From Didemnitutus sp947085165 (GTDB lineage: Bacteria > Verrucomicrobiota > Verrucomicrobiia > Opitutales > Opitutaceae), in contig CAMTVI010000002.1 in assembly GCA_947085165.1 (NCBI GenBank), positions 171,992 to 235,991 on the forward strand: DNA of 64,000 nt, written 5' to 3'. The notes under the pieces were generated by a model. That model did no database searches. It saw only the letters and a list, made by a program, of their open reading frames with translations, and was not told where the DNA came from. Both the position numbers and the translations under genes were made by a program. How positions within the stretch are numbered: position 1 is the first letter of the stretch; every line of letters starts with the position of its first letter. Positions 40,101 to 48,985 of the stretch are shown here, piece by piece.

Positions 40101-43100
40101 GCGGCAAAACCTACTTCCAGCTCCTTCCACCCCACCTCCAGCAGCGCTTCTATTTTGACCCCACTCTCGGTCCGGTCGGAGGGCTCGTCTTCATCGGCCA
40201 GTTCGTGGACGAAGTTGCCGGCGAGGATTACGTTCACCTCAACGCGCTCAGTGCCGACGACGTCGCCTCCCTCAAGGGCATTGTCGCCAGCAACGATCAG
40301 GACTACCAGAAATGGTCCATCGCCATCGACAACCTCACGACCAAGGTCGAGACCTTCATGGAAGACCCCGCGAAGCGCGGCACCTACATTCCCGATCCGG
40401 CTAAGACTGTGAGTGTCGGGCCCACAAATCTCGCTGTTATCACCTCGTCCGATACCGCCGTGGACAGCTACGCCTTGACCGCTAAGGGCGAAGGCAGCGG
40501 CTACGCCACGCTCCTCTTCGGCAATGGCTACGCCTTCACCCCGATCGGCGATCCCGTTTCCGTCCATATCGTCAAAGTCTTGCCCCAGCTCTACACGGGC
40601 GACCTCAAGACCCTGCCCGCTTCCAACCCCCTCGACGAGCAGACCACTCTCCGCCACAGCGGCGACTACGCCGCCCACCCGGAGAGATACGAGTTTGAGT
40701 GGCGCCACTCAGCCCCGGTTAACGGCGTGGTCCTCCCAACCTACACCTATAACATGGCGACTATCCTCGGCATGTCCGGCGCGAGTCAGTGGGAACTCGC
40801 CGTCAACCCGTCCGCTCCGCTCCCCACGATTTACCCGACCTACACCGGCTCCAATCCCGCCCCAACGCTTCCCCGCACTTTCGCGATCAATGACGCTTCC
40901 TACAATTCGTCTTCCGGCCTCCCGGGCACGGTCGCTCGCGCCACAACCAACGTCGTTTTCACGGGCACGGTGCCGGCCCAAGTTGTCTTTAGCGCCAATC
41001 TCCGGTCCTACGACGGCTTCGTCCTTTATGTGAATCGTGTTCCCGCGGTCGCGTCCCGCGTCCCAACCGGCATTGCCGTCCCCGGCAATCTCACTCTCAC
41101 CGAGCCCCGCTCCGACCTCAGCAGCCTCGGCCTCCCCCTTCAATTTTTCATCCCGGCGTCCTATTTCGCGCCCGACACCGGCAACATCATCGAGATCGCC
41201 CTCTACACCACCGCCTCGGCTGGCAGCACCACCTCCATCAACTTCCGCATCGATGCCGCCCTTGAAACCGACAAGGTTACGGACAACAGCCAGTGGGAGA
41301 AGCCCAACGGCGTCCTCACCAACTCCGTCATTGTCGGCGGCTCCGCGACCTCGCCACTCGGCAACCCGCTGCTCGTCTTCAGCGACAACTATTTCACGAT
41401 GCGTTACCGTCCTAAGACCGGCGTGCAGACGGTCGCGGGCACGGCGTGGAGCCGCTGGATGACGCCGAAGCTCGTCGAGAGCTGGATCAAGCGCGCCCTC
41501 GACGGCATTAATCCCTTCACCCAACGCACCGACGATCTTTACAACAACCCCGTCTCCTCCGACGTCTCCATCCTCACCCAGGCCGGCAAACGCTGGGAGG
41601 GCGACGTCGCCCTGAATCTTAACAACATCAATGATTTCGGCCTCATCGAAATCTACGAGACGCTGCTCAATCGCGCCAAGAGCCTCAGCATCGACTCCGG
41701 TTACGACGACCCCGGCACTAACGACACTCTCCTCCTCACCGCCGGTTACCTCAACGACCTTTACATGACCCTCGGCAACGAGGCCTCCGACGACGCCGAC
41801 AATCCCACCATCGCCATCGACGGGGAACTCACCGCCAGCGAAGTCAGCACGTCCCGCTTCTCCTTTGAAAGCCAGCTCTCAACGCTGATCGACGAAGAAC
41901 TCGCCCTCCTCCGCGGCCGCGATGATTTCCTCAACCCCGCCGTCACCGTCTCACCGGCCTACAATCGCCTCTACTGGAATTACACCAACGGCATCAATTC
42001 CGGTGAGTCCATCTACGCCATCAATTACGACATCAAGGAAAAATCCGGCAGCTCCGCCGCCAACGGCACGATCGAAGCCGAGGACGCCCAATATATGTTC
42101 CCACAGGGTCACGGCGACGCCTACGGCCACTACCTCACCGCCCTCACTGGCTATTACAAGCTCCTTGCTTCGCCCTATTTCACTTGGACCCCGCGCAGCG
42201 AGGCAGTCAGTGTGCTCGGACAGACCGTGCAAGTCGACTATCAGGACGAGCGCAAATTCGCCGCCGCCGCCGCCGCCGTCGCCAAAACTGCCGCCCGCAT
42301 CCTCGATGTCACCGCGCGCAAATCCTACCAAGACGACCCGTCCGTTGGTTGGACCCACCAGCGCGATAACAAAAATAACCCCACCACCAATGTTGTCCGC
42401 AATTGGGGCACCGACGAGTGGGCCTCCCGCGGTGGTCAGGGCGCCTATTTCAACTGGGTCAACGCGAACGCCATGCTCATCGACAAGGACAGCGAGGACA
42501 CCCAATATAGAGATGCCGACGGCAACATTTACTACCACACCGGCATCCAGCTCATTGACCGCACCACCGTCCCTGAAATTCAGGAGATTGTTTCCAGCGC
42601 CGTCGCGATCCAGACAACGCTCGACGGCCAATCCGCCCATCTCAACCCCCTCGGCCTTGCGAAGGGCGCGATCGCCTTTGACATCTCCCCGACCGAACTC
42701 AAGGCCGGCAAATCCCACTTCGATCAAGTTTATGCCCGCGCCCTGCAAGCGGCGCTGAACGCCAAAGCCGCCTTCGATCGTGCCAGCGTGATGAACCGCA
42801 CCCTGCGCAACCAGAACAACTCTCTCGATGATTATAACACCGCCTTGGACAACCAGGAACGCGCCTACCAATACCAACTCATCGAACTCTTCGGCACTCC
42901 CTATCCGGCCGACGTCGGCCCCGGCAAGACCTACACGCAGGGCTACACCGGCCCCGACCTCTACCGCTACTATTTCATCGACCGCCCGACCGGGGTCGTG
43001 GACACCGCCGCCGAAATCAGCTTCACCTATCGCGCTCCGCTCGAGACCAACCCTTTTGCCGACTGGTCGCTCGATAACCCCTACAGCCGCCTCAACGACC

Positions 43101-45007
43101 CGATCCAATTCACCAGCCGCACCGAAAAAATCGTGCCGCAGCGCATCATGCAGTTCGCGCCTTCCGGCTCGGGTTCCCGCGGCCAGCCCGGAGCGATTCA
43201 GGCCGCATTGGCCGATGCGTTCGAGGCCCAGATCAACGCCCGCGAATCCGCCAACACCCTCGACACGCTCCTGCGGCGATTCAATCGCGACTACCAGCTC
43301 TTCACCGAATTCCGCACCGGATACGCCGATGCCACCACGGTAGCTGAAGTGCAGGATAGCCAGGCCCTCTCCTACCTCAAAGCCGCTCAGACCATGAGGT
43401 CTCGCGCCGAGGAACTCGCCACCATCGCCGGCTACGTTCAGAGCCTCTACGATGGCTTCTCCGCAGCGCCACCGCTCTCCGTCGGTCTCGCCATTGACGC
43501 CACTTCAGCGGCGCGCGCTCTCTTCAAGAATTCCGGAGCAATAGCATCCCACACAGTAGACCTCGCCAGCCAGGCCATCGACAAGGCGGCCGACTTTCTC
43601 GAAGGTCAGGCCGACCAGACCACCACTGACACCGAGGCCTTGCTCGCACAATATGAGTGGGATTCGGAAGACCGGCAGCACGTCGTCGAATTGGAACGCC
43701 TCTACTACCAGGTCCTCCAGTCCGGCTATGAAATATCCCGCCGCCTCACCCAGCTCCAAAAGTCCAACGAGCAGGTCAACCGCCTCATCGCCAAGGCCGA
43801 CCAGATCCTCTCCGAGCGCGAAATCTTCCGCCAGCGCGCCGCCGTTGTCATCCAGGGCTACCGCACCCGCGACCTAACCTACCGCGCCTTCCGCAACGAA
43901 GAACTCGCCCAATATCAAGCGCTCTACGACCTCGCCGCCCAATACACCTACCTCGCAGTCCAGGCTTACGATTATGAAACCGGCCTCCTGGGCACCACCG
44001 CCGGACAGCAGGTAATTAATGGCGTGGTCGCCACCCGCTCTCTCGGTGCCTTTAGTGGCAACCTGCCCCTCGCCACCGGCACGACCGGCGACGGAGGTCT
44101 CGCCACTCTCCTCGCCCGCCTCCAGAGCGACTGGTCCGTCGCGAAATCCCGCCTCGGCATCAACAACCCCGACAACTACGGCACCCTCTTCTCCCTCCGC
44201 CAAGAACTCTTCCGTGTTCGCACGGATGCCGCCACCACGGAGGATGACAAGGTCTGGCAGCAAGTGCTTGAGCAGCACATCATGAGCAACGTCCTCAACG
44301 ATCCCGACGTCGCCATGTATTGCCGCAACATTCGCAAGACCAACGGCACCTCGGTGCCTGGCATCGTCATCTCCTTCAGCACGACGATTGGTCAGGGCCT
44401 CAACTTCTTTGGCAGCCCACTCGCCGCTGGCGACCACGCTTATACCGCGTCGAATTTCGCCACCAAAATCTATTCAACTGGTGTCGTCATCGACGGCTAC
44501 GTCGGCATGGATCCCTACGCATTCGGCACCCCTAATGCCGGTGCGCCGGCCAGCTCCAATCCCAACGCACTCAGCGCTACGCCTTACGTTTATCTCATTC
44601 CCGCCGGTCAAGACAGCATGTTGATGCCGCCACTGGGCGACACCGGTGTGGTTCGCTCGTGGGCGGTCAGGGATCAGGCTATGCCGCTCCCCTTCAACCT
44701 CGGCCAGAGCGCCTTCGCCGCCAACCAGTTCTTCACCCCGCAAGGCTCGGTCAACGAACAATTCTGGATCACCCGCAAACACCAAGCCTTCCGTCCGGTG
44801 AGTGACCCCGCGTTTTTCTACAGCACCATGCCATCGGAGTTCACCAACTCCCGCCTCGTCGGCCGCAGTGTGTGGAACACCAAGTGGAAACTCGTCATCC
44901 CCGCCAACACCCTGCTCAACAACGAGCAAGCGGCTCTTGACCGCTTTGTGCGCTCGGTGCGGGACATCCGGATCTTCTTCCGCACCTACTCGCACTCGGG
45001 CAATTGA
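37193..45007 (+). CDS. Giant secreted protein; C-terminal part Tc-toxin-A-like
   Basis: A 2604-residue protein with a signal peptide (HLRALLLLGTLASAFVGGLH-A). A Pro/Thr/Gly stretch (GIPTGVPTGLPTGPAVTPTG) follows. Residues about 60-1500 are long, mostly beta-rich and without familiar motifs. From about 1500 the chain becomes helical. Residues about 2150-2270 form long coiled helices (ELERLYYQVLQSGYEISRRL; YRAFRNEELAQYQALYDLAA; YLAVQAYDYETGL). The last 300 residues are beta-rich and end DRFVRSVRDIRIFFRTYSHS. The helical block with its LYDLA-x-AxQAYDYE pattern and the closing DIRIFFRTYS strand resemble, from memory, the TcA pore helices and TcB-binding domain. That similarity is inference and needs a profile search. 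No TcB or TcC gene is nearby. It is the fourth operon gene, overlapping the next one by one base. Confidence 0.6.
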   Translation: MTPAHHLRALLLLGTLASAFVGGLHAQLEVKTAVSNDLTYRPLPAGIPTGVPTGLPTGPAVTPTGSPTITSQFANVVETSSSSGIVPDPTHSTPALRFPTSSATVLQSSSLGNTFSSGVPRYFLGDHIVVPVSYLNSSGVLVTVASSFWRAEPIRAGEIVINPSNQPLKDSTGAAIANTGGVIVPALVTGAYDHYYYSRHAKQVFANEPGQTQIWWRSSVPDAFGNYVIVHETFNVSSATLSPVRPLYWTEKTFSAPRVQIPSGRIVTVNAVYSNVFPASVAAEYVPVGSTPPADPNAQSAVELRTLWFETTNGNGELHAYNISGRIMIEYLGPLNEDGSHEFLGADIVEVSQAAPSTTRRVYLGEELRPDPEDPLLIAYPVSTSASGSTSYYGSVSRPDGSLAYYAELENNIEDRVVFYWLQELDAAILPPSGNAPGLKLDWPKYLHKYLQIWPGDATSYYHYTVAHGGSSNSTGTGLKFEGGRIPTVIFQDDLEQDEVTLDPGSQRLLVNLGNTTDQLSRVLLKFSGDNGGVWYVRLMTQADDRGGYVEGDGGAAVTGTAYVGDRLAPPSSDYSRAGYIYDPTAKGLYSPKAYIDPFSAGVVAAESGAIIPVNALPGGATKLEVWWFRKVSAPSSEFADFYTTAKIGRYTVSYRSDNPTIVLASNLGTGDLSSAQATGSIYVQNNPNLIGYNPNEEHALMLTGRAYALRDDLNIISGTTFTSLPRVLVQYTSSTDGRPSIAAYQVLREDATHTFNYPWTAGSILNSPMPLPRLALPVDPATGLTRNTEVPNGPQEALASGAPTAYQKFTFKDRKGYDWVYRGPHANATPSLGMQWYYTMRSGFFIPGLATQPAEGTILPYLRPQNTNGTYAGDPVTGTPLTVVYRPVWPDSVPTMSVGETLALPNHGLPAVRGNTSAIIFYQQSIAQTGTATPSVTLHDPTRAKTVLLDNSLVGLTKLPASAATTPQSGKTYFQLLPPHLQQRFYFDPTLGPVGGLVFIGQFVDEVAGEDYVHLNALSADDVASLKGIVASNDQDYQKWSIAIDNLTTKVETFMEDPAKRGTYIPDPAKTVSVGPTNLAVITSSDTAVDSYALTAKGEGSGYATLLFGNGYAFTPIGDPVSVHIVKVLPQLYTGDLKTLPASNPLDEQTTLRHSGDYAAHPERYEFEWRHSAPVNGVVLPTYTYNMATILGMSGASQWELAVNPSAPLPTIYPTYTGSNPAPTLPRTFAINDASYNSSSGLPGTVARATTNVVFTGTVPAQVVFSANLRSYDGFVLYVNRVPAVASRVPTGIAVPGNLTLTEPRSDLSSLGLPLQFFIPASYFAPDTGNIIEIALYTTASAGSTTSINFRIDAALETDKVTDNSQWEKPNGVLTNSVIVGGSATSPLGNPLLVFSDNYFTMRYRPKTGVQTVAGTAWSRWMTPKLVESWIKRALDGINPFTQRTDDLYNNPVSSDVSILTQAGKRWEGDVALNLNNINDFGLIEIYETLLNRAKSLSIDSGYDDPGTNDTLLLTAGYLNDLYMTLGNEASDDADNPTIAIDGELTASEVSTSRFSFESQLSTLIDEELALLRGRDDFLNPAVTVSPAYNRLYWNYTNGINSGESIYAINYDIKEKSGSSAANGTIEAEDAQYMFPQGHGDAYGHYLTALTGYYKLLASPYFTWTPRSEAVSVLGQTVQVDYQDERKFAAAAAAVAKTAARILDVTARKSYQDDPSVGWTHQRDNKNNPTTNVVRNWGTDEWASRGGQGAYFNWVNANAMLIDKDSEDTQYRDADGNIYYHTGIQLIDRTTVPEIQEIVSSAVAIQTTLDGQSAHLNPLGLAKGAIAFDISPTELKAGKSHFDQVYARALQAALNAKAAFDRASVMNRTLRNQNNSLDDYNTALDNQERAYQYQLIELFGTPYPADVGPGKTYTQGYTGPDLYRYYFIDRPTGVVDTAAEISFTYRAPLETNPFADWSLDNPYSRLNDPIQFTSRTEKIVPQRIMQFAPSGSGSRGQPGAIQAALADAFEAQINARESANTLDTLLRRFNRDYQLFTEFRTGYADATTVAEVQDSQALSYLKAAQTMRSRAEELATIAGYVQSLYDGFSAAPPLSVGLAIDATSAARALFKNSGAIASHTVDLASQAIDKAADFLEGQADQTTTDTEALLAQYEWDSEDRQHVVELERLYYQVLQSGYEISRRLTQLQKSNEQVNRLIAKADQILSEREIFRQRAAVVIQGYRTRDLTYRAFRNEELAQYQALYDLAAQYTYLAVQAYDYETGLLGTTAGQQVINGVVATRSLGAFSGNLPLATGTTGDGGLATLLARLQSDWSVAKSRLGINNPDNYGTLFSLRQELFRVRTDAATTEDDKVWQQVLEQHIMSNVLNDPDVAMYCRNIRKTNGTSVPGIVISFSTTIGQGLNFFGSPLAAGDHAYTASNFATKIYSTGVVIDGYVGMDPYAFGTPNAGAPASSNPNALSATPYVYLIPAGQDSMLMPPLGDTGVVRSWAVRDQAMPLPFNLGQSAFAANQFFTPQGSVNEQFWITRKHQAFRPVSDPAFFYSTMPSEFTNSRLVGRSVWNTKWKLVIPANTLLNNEQAALDRFVRSVRDIRIFFRTYSHSGN

Positions 45008-45546
45008 TGAAACGTAAGTGGCTCATGCTCGTCGCGGTGCTTGCCGTGGTGCTCGGCACCCTGATCGCGCTGCAGCGGCTGCGGCCCACCCCTGCCACGG
45101 CACCGGAAACAATCATCATCACCGAAGCGCCCGGCAAGACCATCTTAGTTACTCAGGCTCCAACCGAAATTTTTCGGCGCGCGTTTTGGCGGCACCCTAC
45201 GGCAACTGACCGCATCATACATGCCGAGCGTCGCGAATGGGTCGATCAAGGTGACGTGCAACGCTGGCAGTGGTTTCTCCAACTCTCGCCCAGCGCCGAA
45301 TTACTCGCCGCGTTGCGGGACGGCGAGTCCTTGGGACTGCTCCGTGTAATCGCGCCACGCAATGCCAGTATTGCCGTCGTGACACCCGATTGGTTTGCCA
45401 GTGCAACCGCGATTGCCGCTGACGAAATTTATCAAAATCCCGCTGGGGGACTGACAATTTTCTACCGCGCGAACGATAACATGCTTTTCGCCGCCGATGC
45501 CGGCGCCGGATTCGCGCCTCCGGCCACGATTCCAGAACGACGTTAA
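45007..45546 (+). CDS. Small membrane-anchored protein, last gene of the operon
   Basis: A 179-residue protein with one N-terminal membrane segment (MKRKWLMLVAVLAVVLGTLI) acting as signal anchor or signal peptide. A short Pro/Thr linker and a soluble domain of unknown type follow (QWFLQLSPSAELLAALRDGE; ASIAVVTPDWFASATAIAAD). ATG 45007 shares one base with the stop of the giant protein (TGATG), so translation is coupled and the two products probably work together, for instance as an export or anchoring factor. An in-frame TTG one codon earlier is less likely as start. No family is recognised. Confidence 0.65.
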   Translation: MKRKWLMLVAVLAVVLGTLIALQRLRPTPATAPETIIITEAPGKTILVTQAPTEIFRRAFWRHPTATDRIIHAERREWVDQGDVQRWQWFLQLSPSAELLAALRDGESLGLLRVIAPRNASIAVVTPDWFASATAIAADEIYQNPAGGLTIFYRANDNMLFAADAGAGFAPPATIPERR

Positions 45547-45654
45547 TCGGTTCCTCGCGCGGTCGCGTCGCGAGCGTTGGGGCATTAGGCAAATTCCCGC
45601 CACGCACTGCGCGCTTGCCTGCCGTGCTTCTCCGATTGTGATGGGACGCTAGTC

Positions 45655-46482
45655 ATGTCCGCCATCGTCAATCTCTCCGCCTACAAGTTCGCGCCGCTCG
45701 ATGGTCTGCCTGAGCTAAAAGAACGCCTCAAGTCCATCGCGTATGCCGGCAATCTACGCGGGACAATTCTTTTGAGCCCCGAAGGCATCAACTTGTTCGT
45801 CGCGGGGGAACGCGCGGCGTTGCAGGTGTTGATTGACGCTATTCGCATCGTGCCCGGCCTCGGCGACGTCACGCCGAAGGAAAGTCCGAGCGCGGAAAAG
45901 CCGTTCAATCGGATGTTGGTGAAGATCAAAAAAGAGATCATCGCCTTCGGTGTGCCGGGCATCGACCCCGCGCGCCGTCCCGCGCCAAAACTCGCGCCAC
46001 TCCAGTTGAAGCAATGGCTCGATGAAGGACGCCCCGTCACGCTCCTCGATACGCGCAACGACTACGAAGTGCGCATGGGCACATTTCGCGGCGCGGTGGC
46101 AGCGGGCATCGATCATTTTCGCGATTTCCCCTCGGCAGTTGCGCGTTTACCGGAGGAGTTGAAAGCGCAACCGATCGTCATGTTTTGCACGGGAGGCATT
46201 CGCTGCGAAAAAGCCGGTCCGTTCATGGTCCAAGCGGGATTCGAACAAGTTCACCAACTCGACGGTGGCATCCTGAAATATTTCGAAGAGTGCGGCGGGG
46301 CGCACTACGGCGGCGAATGTTTCGTGTTCGATCGTCGCGTCGGCGTCGATCCGTCACTGCGCGAAACCGAGTCCAAACTCTGCTTCAATTGCCAGATGCC
46401 GCTGACCGCCGCGGAACAAGCCCATCCTCACTACGTGCCGGACATTTCGTGCCCGCACTGTTTCGTGCCGCCCACCAACTAG
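45655..46482 (+). CDS. trhO: tRNA uridine(34) hydroxylase (rhodanese-like)
   Basis: A 275-residue YceA/TrhO protein, the oxygen-dependent enzyme making 5-hydroxyuridine at tRNA position 34. The N-terminal acylphosphatase-like domain reads LRGTILLSPEGINLFVAGER. The central rhodanese domain has LLDTRNDYEVRMGTFRGAV and the active loop CTGGIRCEKAG with Cys178. The C-terminal part has DRRVGVDPSL and a zinc-finger-like set, CFNCQMPL...CPHC. Length and motif order match the family. It is convergent with the DEAD-box helicase gene, stops 9 bp apart, and appears to be a single-gene unit. Confidence 0.93.
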   Translation: MSAIVNLSAYKFAPLDGLPELKERLKSIAYAGNLRGTILLSPEGINLFVAGERAALQVLIDAIRIVPGLGDVTPKESPSAEKPFNRMLVKIKKEIIAFGVPGIDPARRPAPKLAPLQLKQWLDEGRPVTLLDTRNDYEVRMGTFRGAVAAGIDHFRDFPSAVARLPEELKAQPIVMFCTGGIRCEKAGPFMVQAGFEQVHQLDGGILKYFEECGGAHYGGECFVFDRRVGVDPSLRETESKLCFNCQMPLTAAEQAHPHYVPDISCPHCFVPPTN

Positions 46483-46491
46483 CCGCACCGG

Positions 46492-47820
46492 TTAGCGCAT
46501 CCGCCGCCACACAAAACGGCGCGTCGGTTCGAGCGGGCCTGTGGGAAATTTATCGCCCGACGGCTCCGGCTCGCCACTCGCCGCGCGCGCAGCGGCCTCG
46601 CGCGCTTTGTCTTTCTTGCTCTTCCGCTTTCCCTTCACGCCGCCCGTGTCGGGCAATGGCGCCGTCGGCATTTCCTCTTCAACTGGTTCGAAGCCCGCAA
46701 TCTGTTCGCGCTCAATCACGAGCCCGTGCCGTTTCTCCAACAGACAAAAATGCGCGTGCGTGTTCGCCGAAACAAAATTCACCGCGAGTCCGCTCTCGCC
46801 TGCGCGCGCCGTGCGACCGACGCGATGGGTGTAATCATCTGTCGAGCGCGGCAGATCGAAATTCACCACCACCGGCAACTGCGCGATGTCCAGACCGCGC
46901 GCTGCGACATCGGTGGCGAGCAACACTTGCACTTTCGATTCCTTGAAATCTTCCAACGCCCGCGTGCGCGCACCTTGACTGAGCTCGCCATGCAGCGCGG
47001 CCGCCTTGAGTCCGGCCTTGCGCAGTTTTTCCGCGACGTGCTCCGTGGCATATTTCGTCGCGACGAACACGAGCACGCGCGACCACTGATTCGTTTCGAT
47101 CAAGTGGCGCAACAATTGCGTGCGACGCGGTGGATCGACTTCGATCGCGCGATGTTGAATCGCCGGCGCGGTGGCCGCAACGAGTGCGACTTCCACGCGC
47201 ACCGGATCGCGCAAGAGTGCCGTCGCCAAGTCCTGCACTTTCGGCGGGAACGTCGCGGAGAATAGCAAATTCTGCCGGCGCTCCGGCAGGAGCGTGAGAA
47301 TGCGCGTCAACTCCTCGGCAAACCCCAAATCGAAGAGCCGGTCCGCTTCGTCGAGCACAAGCGTCTCCACCGCGGAAAGTTTCACGGCGTTGTGATCGAC
47401 CAAATCCAGCAAGCGACCCGGCGTCGCCACAATCACGTCGGCTCCCCCACCGAGCGCCATCATTTGCGGGTTGATCGAGACGCCGCCAATCACGGTCAGC
47501 ACTTTCAATCGTTCGGGGCGCGCCTCACCGTAATCGCGAAAAGATTTGCTCACCTGCATCGCGAGTTCCCGCGTCGGCACTAAAACGAGCACGCGCACGA
47601 AGCGTCCGCGCGAGTGACGCGCGGCGCCGAGCCGTTGTAATAGCGGCAACGCAAACGCGGCCGTCTTGCCCGAACCGGTTTGCGCCGACGCCCACACATC
47701 GCGCCCCGTCAGCACCGCCGGAATCGCGGCTACCTGCACCGGCGTTGGCTCCGCGTAACCACGTTGCGTCACCGCGCGCACCAAGTCCGTGTCGAGTCCG
47801 AGTGTTGCGAAAGTCGTCAC
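46492..47820 (-). CDS. DEAD-box ATP-dependent RNA helicase (RhlE-like)
   Basis: A 442-residue RNA helicase. The Q motif FATLGLDTDLVRAVTQRGYA...PTPVQ is at the start. Motif I AQTGSGKT is at 46-53. DEAD (VLDEADRLFDLGF), SAT (FSATFPP) and HRVGRTARAG complete the set. A short basic tail (KGKRKSKKDKAREAAAR) follows. The GTG at 47820 is preceded by GAGG seven bases upstream and gives the normal RhlE start; the longest frame adds 64 arginine-rich residues from the previous gene's shadow. It is the last gene of an operon with an S4 protein and a CvfB-like protein, all RNA-binding. Confidence 0.9.
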   Translation of the reverse strand: MTTFATLGLDTDLVRAVTQRGYAEPTPVQVAAIPAVLTGRDVWASAQTGSGKTAAFALPLLQRLGAARHSRGRFVRVLVLVPTRELAMQVSKSFRDYGEARPERLKVLTVIGGVSINPQMMALGGGADVIVATPGRLLDLVDHNAVKLSAVETLVLDEADRLFDLGFAEELTRILTLLPERRQNLLFSATFPPKVQDLATALLRDPVRVEVALVAATAPAIQHRAIEVDPPRRTQLLRHLIETNQWSRVLVFVATKYATEHVAEKLRKAGLKAAALHGELSQGARTRALEDFKESKVQVLLATDVAARGLDIAQLPVVVNFDLPRSTDDYTHRVGRTARAGESGLAVNFVSANTHAHFCLLEKRHGLVIEREQIAGFEPVEEEMPTAPLPDTGGVKGKRKSKKDKAREAAARAASGEPEPSGDKFPTGPLEPTRRFVWRRMR

Positions 47821-47837
47821 CAAATCGCCTCGTTGCG

Positions 47838-48095
47838 TTAGCGGAGTTGCACGACGAGCACCTCGCCGCGCGCCGACACTTGATCGCCGACGGCGAGTTT
47901 CTTGCGTTTCTGCGTTTCCACGACGCCATTGAGCAACACCTCGCCCGCGCCGATCAATTGTTTCGCCTCGCCACCGCTCTCGGTCACGCCGGCAAACTTG
48001 AGCAACTGGCACAGCTCAATCGGCACTTCGCGCACGATAACCGCGCGAGGCGCGGCGGCGTTAGTTGAAGCAGGGGAGGATCGAACCTTTTTCAT
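47838..48095 (-). CDS. S4-domain RNA-binding protein
   Basis: An 85-residue protein consisting of one S4 RNA-binding domain. The pattern IELCQLLKFAGVTESGGEAK...GEVLLNGVVETQKRKKL...GD is the S4/YbcJ type. The ATG at 48095 is chosen; the longer frame extends 14 codons upstream without better features. Single-domain S4 proteins of this kind bind structured RNA, often on the ribosome. It sits 38 bp after the CvfB-like gene and 17 bp before the helicase start. Confidence 0.85.
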   Translation of the reverse strand: MKKVRSSPASTNAAAPRAVIVREVPIELCQLLKFAGVTESGGEAKQLIGAGEVLLNGVVETQKRKKLAVGDQVSARGEVLVVQLR

Positions 48096-48133
48096 GGTGT
48101 CTGTGTAGTTGCGCCGAATCGGTAGTCCATCCC

Positions 48134-48985
48134 TCAATTCGCGGGTGCGTCCATCGCTGCGGTAATACCATGTTCGTCGATGATGATGCGGCGTTCCTTG
48201 AAGAGCGCGCCGATCGCCTGCTTGAACGCCTTCTTGCTCATTGAAAATGTCTCGCGGATGTCCTCCGGCGAACTGTCGTCGTTATACGGCAACGTGCCGC
48301 CACTGGCTTTGAGCACTTGCAAAACTTGCTCTGCCATCGGCCCGATGCGGCGATGGCCCGCCTGACCCAAGGAGAGGTCGACTTTCCCGTCGGGACGGAT
48401 CGAGCGCACATAGCCTTGCACCTGTTGGCCGATCTGCAACCCGTTGGGAACATCCGTGTGGTAAAGCAAACCGCGGTGCGCGTGATTGATAATGAGATTG
48501 TAGCCAATCGGGCTGCGACTCGCGACGAGCAGTTTCACCGACTCGCCTTCGTGGTAGTGCGGCGGTTTTAAGTCGAGCAAGCGGTTGAGTCGCGCACTGG
48601 CAACCAGGCGATCAGTTTTCCGATCCACCATCACTTGCACCACCACGCGGTCACCAACTTCGAGCGGGCCCGCCGTTTCGCGGATCGGGAGGAGCAAATC
48701 CTTTTCCAGACCCCAATTCAAAAACACTCCAACGCGCGGATTCACCGCCACCACGGCCAGACACGCGAATTCGCCCACCACCGCGCGCGGCGTTTCGGTC
48801 GTCGCGACCAAACGGTCTTCGGAATCGCGATAGACGAACACCTCGACGTTGCCGCCCGGCACTGCGCCGGCCGGAATGTAGCGGCTGGGCAACAGGATTT
48901 CTCCGTGCGCACCGCCGTCGAGATACAGCCCGGGAGGAGCGAATCGGACGATGGGGAGGAAGTTGCGTTTGCCTAGTTGAGCCAT
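48134..48985 (-). CDS. CvfB/YitL-type S1-domain RNA-binding protein
   Basis: A 283-residue protein with the CvfB plan: S1-like beta-barrels in tandem and a C-terminal winged-helix. Markers are GEILLPSRYIPAGAVPGGNV (first barrel), VGVFLNWGLEKDLLLPIRE (second, with the GxFLxWGL phrase typical of the family), GYVRSIRPDGKVDLSLGQAG (third) and FSMSKKAFKQAIGALFKERR (winged helix). The start at ATG 48985 gives the family's normal N-terminus, MAQLGKRNFLPIVRF. In Firmicutes CvfB affects virulence-factor expression by binding RNA; here it heads an RNA-related operon with an S4 protein and a DEAD-box helicase. Confidence 0.88.
   Translation of the reverse strand: MAQLGKRNFLPIVRFAPPGLYLDGGAHGEILLPSRYIPAGAVPGGNVEVFVYRDSEDRLVATTETPRAVVGEFACLAVVAVNPRVGVFLNWGLEKDLLLPIRETAGPLEVGDRVVVQVMVDRKTDRLVASARLNRLLDLKPPHYHEGESVKLLVASRSPIGYNLIINHAHRGLLYHTDVPNGLQIGQQVQGYVRSIRPDGKVDLSLGQAGHRRIGPMAEQVLQVLKASGGTLPYNDDSSPEDIRETFSMSKKAFKQAIGALFKERRIIIDEHGITAAMDAPAN

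Noticed and set aside
41951..43108. 385-codon open frame on the minus strand
   Set aside because: It is antisense to the giant gene; composition (Val/Gly/Asp runs) is that of a mirror frame in GC-rich DNA and no start signal or motif is seen.
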